A stretch of DNA of 36,889 bases from the NCBI GenBank assembly GCA_018241685.1, contig JAFEDJ010000037.1, positions 1 through 36,889 on the forward strand, read 5' to 3'. A program made the position numbers and the translations under genes. Of this stretch, positions 33,386 through 36,889 are shown piece by piece; position 1 is the first letter of the stretch, and every line of letters starts with the position of its first letter. Origin of the DNA: Pseudomonadota bacterium. Lineage in GTDB: Bacteria; Pseudomonadota; Gammaproteobacteria; Burkholderiales; Rhodocyclaceae. The notes beneath the pieces are model-generated. The model did no database searches and had not been told where the DNA came from. It saw only the letters and a list, made by a program, of their open reading frames with translations.

Positions 33386-33416
33386 GGCCGCGGGGACAAG
33401 ATCTGTCCCCGCGGCC
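33386..33416. terminator. Perfect 13-bp GC-rich hairpin before the sensor kinase gene
   Basis: GGCCGCGGGGACA (33386-33398) and TGTCCCCGCGGCC (33404-33416) pair exactly around the 5-nt loop AGATC. The only T-run (33421-33426) lies on the plus strand side, so in the minus direction it is not a classic terminator but could attenuate transcription from the FadL-like gene into the kinase gene, or stop antisense transcription. Confidence 0.6.
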
Positions 33417-33443
33417 GCCCTTTTTTCTGCCAAGGATGCGCGC

Positions 33444-34850
33444 TCAGAAGCGATAGGTATAGGCCAGCGTTGCGTTGTCCTGGGCGTGGCTCACCCGGAT
33501 CGGCGCCGAGGTGTTCGGCAGGCTGCCGTTATCCATGCTCTCCTGAAAAGCGTGGGACCACGCGAAATCCACGCTGGAATTCGGCGACACCGCGTAGCCG
33601 AAACCCGCCGACAGATGCTTGCGCGGAATCGCCGGGATCACCGCGAACAGCGTCGAGCTGGGCAGCGCCTGCTGCGCAAAACGGAAGCCGCCACGCAGCG
33701 TCCAGCGGGAATCCGCCTGCCAGGCACCGCCCACCGCCAGGATGGTCTGGTCCTTGTAGTTCTGTGGCAGCAGGATGTTCAGATCGCCCCCGGCATCGGC
33801 GGCAAAGCCCACCTTGATGTCCTTCATCACGCTGGACCAATACACCCGCGACAGATCCGCCGCCAACGTGAGGCGCTCATTCACCCGCTGGCTCACGCCG
33901 AGGTTGAGCACCGCCGGCATCTGGAAGTCGCGGATGCTGATGCGGCCCTGCAGCGGCACCTGCCCCGCCACCCCATCGACGGCCGTCAGTGTCGCCCGGC
34001 CCTCCATGTCCGACACATGGCTGCGGCCAGTGTAGGCGGCGCCGACACGGGTCGCCTCGGAGAACGCGTAGGTCATGCCGACCCGCGGCGTGTAGCCCCA
34101 CGCGCCGATGCCGCTCGCCACCGGCGAATTGCGGGTCAGGCTGAAGTGCGCGCCGCGCAGGTCCGGCAGGCCGCCGAGCACCGGCAGCAGCGAACCGGAC
34201 ACCCGCCCGGCGCCGATCAGGCTGCCCACCTGGTCGGCCCCCAACAGCAGGTTGAGGTTCATGCCCTGCCAGGTGGCGTCGATGCCGGCGCCGACGGTCA
34301 GCGCTTCCGACACGCGGAAGCTGGCCGCGAACGGAATGTTCAGCACCAGCAGGCGGCTCGAATTCTCCAGCCCCGTATCCAGCCCGCCGGTCGCACGGGA
34401 CAGGAAACTGCTGCGGCCAAACTCGGTGCCCAGCCCGCCCTGCGCAAAGGCGCCGACGCCGAAGGTCCACTCACCCACGCGGCGGCTGTAGGCCACCTGC
34501 GGCGCGTAGTAGGGGCCACGGTTGGCGCTGTGGTTGCTGGAGCTCACACTCTCGCCGGTGCTCTGGTTGCGCACGTCGATGTCGGTGGTCACCAGATCGA
34601 CGCCGAGCAGGAAGGCGTTGTCGGTCTGCATCAGCGACAGGGTCGCCGGGTTGGTCATCATGCCTGCCGGGCCGGTGTCGAACGCCGTCGCCGCACCGCC
34701 CATGCTGCGGGAAACCGCCCCGAAGCCCTCCAGGCGGAACACATCGGTGGCACAGGCGCTGCCGCTGGCCGCCGCGAGGGCCAGCGCCACTGCGCTGACG
34801 GCCACGCCGCGACGCTGCCCCCCCTGCCCCTTCGAATACCGTCTTCTCAT
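33444..34850 (-). CDS. FadL/TodX-family outer-membrane hydrocarbon channel
   Basis: A 468-residue outer-membrane protein of the OmpP1/FadL/TodX/TbuX family, which passes hydrophobic molecules such as toluene across the outer membrane. Signal peptide to about residue 34 ('VALALAAASGSACA'). The hatch region 'GFGAVSRSMGGAATAFDTGPAGMMTNPATLSLM' contains the NPA motif typical of FadL. Barrel strands follow to the C-terminal Phe ('LAYTYRF'). Start ATG has GGAGACAAC upstream. The 31-base gap to the reductase gene suggests the same transcript. Position between tmoF-like and todS-like genes fits uptake of the aromatic substrate. Confidence 0.9.
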   Translation of the reverse strand: MRRRYSKGQGGQRRGVAVSAVALALAAASGSACATDVFRLEGFGAVSRSMGGAATAFDTGPAGMMTNPATLSLMQTDNAFLLGVDLVTTDIDVRNQSTGESVSSSNHSANRGPYYAPQVAYSRRVGEWTFGVGAFAQGGLGTEFGRSSFLSRATGGLDTGLENSSRLLVLNIPFAASFRVSEALTVGAGIDATWQGMNLNLLLGADQVGSLIGAGRVSGSLLPVLGGLPDLRGAHFSLTRNSPVASGIGAWGYTPRVGMTYAFSEATRVGAAYTGRSHVSDMEGRATLTAVDGVAGQVPLQGRISIRDFQMPAVLNLGVSQRVNERLTLAADLSRVYWSSVMKDIKVGFAADAGGDLNILLPQNYKDQTILAVGGAWQADSRWTLRGGFRFAQQALPSSTLFAVIPAIPRKHLSAGFGYAVSPNSSVDFAWSHAFQESMDNGSLPNTSAPIRVSHAQDNATLAYTYRF

Positions 34851-34881
34851 TGTTGTCTCCGCATCGGTTCCAGCCGGAACC

Positions 34882-35895
34882 TCAAAAGAATCGATCGAAA
34901 TGGATCTGCTCGAAGGGCACCCGATGATCGACCATCAGCATTTCCTGCAGGGCCTGGGTCATCGGCGGTGGGCCGGCAAAGTAGAACTCATAGCTGGAGA
35001 GGGCGGCCGGCAGGGCCTGGGGAAGGCGGGTGTGCACGAAGCCCGTGACACCCGCCCAGCCCTCTACGCCTGGGGAGGAGACCACCGGGCAGTAGACGAT
35101 GTGCTCACTGAAGCCGTCGAGCGCGGCGAGCATCGACTCGCCGCACACGTCACGGGGCTCCCGTGCGCCGTAAAAGAAATAGAGTTTGCGCGGGCCGAGC
35201 ATCCCGGCCTCCACGGCCCCACGGGCGATGGAGATCATCGGCGCGAGGCCGGAGCCGCCCGCTACGCAGACCAGATCGCGGGGCGCATCGGTGCGCAGGT
35301 AGGCCACGCCGTAGGGGCCGTCCAGCCCGATTTCCATGCCCGGCCGCAGCAGGTTGAACAGGGCGTAGGTGCCCTTGCCCTGCCCCACCCGGCGGATCTG
35401 GAAATGCCACTCGCCCGTCTTGTTGGGCGTGTTGGACAGGGAATAGGCGCGGGATGACCCGACACCCGGCAAGTCGAGCATTGCGAACTGGCCGGGCAGG
35501 AATTCGGCCGGCCCCTCGGCATGGAAGCGGAACTCCCGAATGTCGTGAGTGATGTCGGTGACGCCGGTCAGCACCACGCGACGCCGCTTCGGCGCGATGG
35601 CCGGCACGTATTCCTTACCGGTCGGCGCCTTGATGGTCACATCGCCCACCGCCCGGCACTGACAGGCCAGATGGCGCCCGCGACGGCGGTCGCGCTCGCC
35701 GAGGCCCGGCGCGTCGGGCCACAGGTCCTCGACCTCGCCGCTCAGCAGCTCGAACTTGCAGCCGCCGCAACCGCCGGAGTTGCATTCATAGGAGAGGCCA
35801 ACACCGCCCCGCAGCGCGGCGCGGAGGATGGTATCCCCCGGCGCCTGCTCGAAGCGGCTGCCGTCCCGCTCATTCAGGATCAATGGCGCGTTCAT
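34882..35895 (-). CDS. tmoF: Toluene monooxygenase reductase, TmoF/TbuC-like
   Basis: A 337-residue flavo-iron-sulfur reductase that moves electrons from NADH to the monooxygenase. N-terminal plant-type [2Fe-2S] domain: C38, C43, C46 ('CNSGGCGGC') and C78 ('LACQC'). FAD-binding 'RAYSLSNT' and NADH-binding 'CVAGGSGLAPMISIA' follow, ending with 'YFAGPPPMTQALQEML'. Length and layout match the T4MO reductase. The gene follows the tmoE-like gene by 15 bases, the tmoE-tmoF order of the P. mendocina T4MO operon. Related reductases serve phenol and methane monooxygenases, but the neighbour favours the toluene/benzene class. Confidence 0.88.
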   Translation of the reverse strand: MNAPLILNERDGSRFEQAPGDTILRAALRGGVGLSYECNSGGCGGCKFELLSGEVEDLWPDAPGLGERDRRRGRHLACQCRAVGDVTIKAPTGKEYVPAIAPKRRRVVLTGVTDITHDIREFRFHAEGPAEFLPGQFAMLDLPGVGSSRAYSLSNTPNKTGEWHFQIRRVGQGKGTYALFNLLRPGMEIGLDGPYGVAYLRTDAPRDLVCVAGGSGLAPMISIARGAVEAGMLGPRKLYFFYGAREPRDVCGESMLAALDGFSEHIVYCPVVSSPGVEGWAGVTGFVHTRLPQALPAALSSYEFYFAGPPPMTQALQEMLMVDHRVPFEQIHFDRFF

Positions 35896-35910
35896 GGCAT
35901 TTTGGCCCGC

Positions 35911-36889
35911 TCAGAGGCCCAAGCTGCGGCGAAAGTCGCGGGTGGCGGCCTTGGCGGCTTCGGCGGCGCCCGGCACGTCGGGCAGCACTGCGCAGTAGGC
36001 ATCGATGGCACGGTCGGCCAATGGCTCCCACTTGGCGATCCAGCCCTGCATCAGCTCCTTGTTGCCCGGCGTTTCCTGGGCCATGGCAGCAAAGGCCGTC
36101 GCCCAGCGGCGGTGGCGGGCCACGTCGGTCAGCTGCGCATCGGTGATCAGGCCCAGCAGCGTGTCGCCGTTGTGGCGGGCGGATTCGCCGAGGCGGCGCA
36201 GCACGGTCTCCTCGACCGCCGGCTTGACCACCAGGTTCAGCACCACCACGGCCTCGCCCCAATCCCACACGGTCAGCGCCTTCTCCATCAGCTCGCGGAA
36301 GCCCTGCCAGGCGGAATCCTCCTCCCAGTAGCGCCGCTCGTCCTCGCCGAAGCCCTTGTCGGCAAAGGTCTGGGACAGCTCCTTGGTGCGGTAGGCGGTG
36401 TGGCTCAGCCAGCGCAGGCTGTCGGCCATCTGGAAGTAGTTGCAGTTGGTCAGCGTGCTGGCCGGCGACACCTGGCCGACGTAAGCCGACGCCATCTGCA
36501 GCGTATGGAACAGGTAGCGGGCCGGGGTGTACAGGCGGGCCAGCGTGCCGGCCCAGCGCGGGTCGAGGGCCTTGTCGTGCTCGCGCTCGTTGAACTGGTC
36601 GAACAGGCCGAAGACGTAGGTCTCCTGGCCGTCCTGCATCAGGTTGTAGGTGCGATAGACCACCTCGTCCGGATCGCGGAAGGCGTTCCAGTCGGCATGC
36701 TTCAGCGCGGTACCGAAGGTGTTCTTCTTGTACCACTGGTTCATGAACATGTTCGGGTCCAGCTCGTAGGGCGAGTCCGGGCGCTTGTCGTTGTAGTGCA
36801 GGTTGGTGCTGACGATCTCGTATTCGCTCGGCTTGCGGCGGCGGGCGGCCAGGTGGCTCCAGGTCTTCTGGGGCTTCAGGACTTGAATC
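35911..36889 (-). CDS. tmoE: Toluene monooxygenase hydroxylase beta subunit, TmoE-like (5' end outside the window)
   Basis: A minus-strand gene that reaches the right edge; 325 codons are visible and only about ten N-terminal residues appear to be missing. It is the beta subunit of the di-iron hydroxylase of the toluene/o-xylene monooxygenase family (TmoE, TouE, TbuA2). Matches include 'TWSHLAARRRKPSEYEIVSTNLHY', 'VYRTYNLMQDGQETYVFGLFDQFNEREHD', 'ASTLTNCNYFQMADSLRWLSHTAYRTKEL', 'VWDWGEAVVVLNLVVKP' and 'WIAKWEPLADRAIDAY'. The beta subunit has no iron ligands; it packs against the catalytic alpha subunit (TmoA), which would be upstream with tmoB, tmoC and tmoD beyond the window. Confidence 0.9.
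   Translation of the reverse strand, partial: IQVLKPQKTWSHLAARRRKPSEYEIVSTNLHYNDKRPDSPYELDPNMFMNQWYKKNTFGTALKHADWNAFRDPDEVVYRTYNLMQDGQETYVFGLFDQFNEREHDKALDPRWAGTLARLYTPARYLFHTLQMASAYVGQVSPASTLTNCNYFQMADSLRWLSHTAYRTKELSQTFADKGFGEDERRYWEEDSAWQGFRELMEKALTVWDWGEAVVVLNLVVKPAVEETVLRRLGESARHNGDTLLGLITDAQLTDVARHRRWATAFAAMAQETPGNKELMQGWIAKWEPLADRAIDAYCAVLPDVPGAAEAAKAATRDFRRSLGL

Noticed and set aside
30447..35048. 1533-codon open frame on the plus strand
   Set aside because: It is antisense to the TodT-like, TodS-like, FadL-like and reductase genes, all of which have clear family motifs. Long antisense frames are common in such GC-rich DNA.

Overview
The window is high-GC chromosomal DNA from a Gram-negative bacterium, most likely a betaproteobacterium of the Rhodocyclales type (Azoarcus, Thauera, Azospira or Zoogloea relatives). 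This rests on the gene set: CcoG, a sigma-54/AcoR-driven acetoin operon, a two-subunit bacterioferritin, a toluene 4-monooxygenase-type oxygenase and a TodS/TodT-type two-component system. The genus is inference. No rRNA, tRNA, CRISPR array, integrase or insertion sequence was recognised.

Layout. 1-194: 5' end of ccoG (minus). 465-2802: divergent MFS transporter and LysR regulator. 2935-3365: broken nitroreductase remnant. 3441-12257: acetoin catabolism. AcoR (minus) lies opposite acoX-acoA-acoB-acoC, with a clear -24/-12 promoter and an upstream dyad. These are followed by lipA-thiS-thiG, which make the lipoyl and thiamine cofactors the dehydrogenase needs. 12386-15107: luciferase-like flavoprotein, pepD and a DUF3820 protein, closed by a strong bidirectional terminator. 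15187-16170: two bacterioferritin subunits with complementary active sites. 16254-18485: TonB-dependent receptor of copper-receptor type. 18486-19211: a 0.7 kb intergenic region holding a degenerate 21-bp-period array. 19212-24541: OmpA-family protein, beta-carbonic anhydrase with a divergent LysR gene, GNAT, HD hydrolase, and a LysR gene divergent from a small DMT-type membrane protein.

24645-29810 is a plus-strand operon of the MbnP/MbnH ('metallo-mystery pair') type: one MbnP-domain lipoprotein, two tandem di-haem MbnH paralogues and an outer-membrane beta-barrel protein. From work on methanotroph MbnP/MbnH it probably handles copper. From 29815 to the window end, on the minus strand, lie the distal genes of a toluene/aromatic monooxygenase locus, in transcription order: tmoE-like (5' end cut by the window), tmoF-like reductase, FadL/TodX-like channel, TodS-like double-kinase sensor and TodT-like response regulator.

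Most noteworthy are the 21-bp array (18548-18990), the MbnP operon with two MbnH paralogues sharing a near-identical DNA tract, the cofactor genes behind acoXABC with a 50-codon ORF bridging acoX and acoA, and the TodS-like sensor next to a TmoEF-type oxygenase. All functional statements come from motif recognition by eye; no database search was run.
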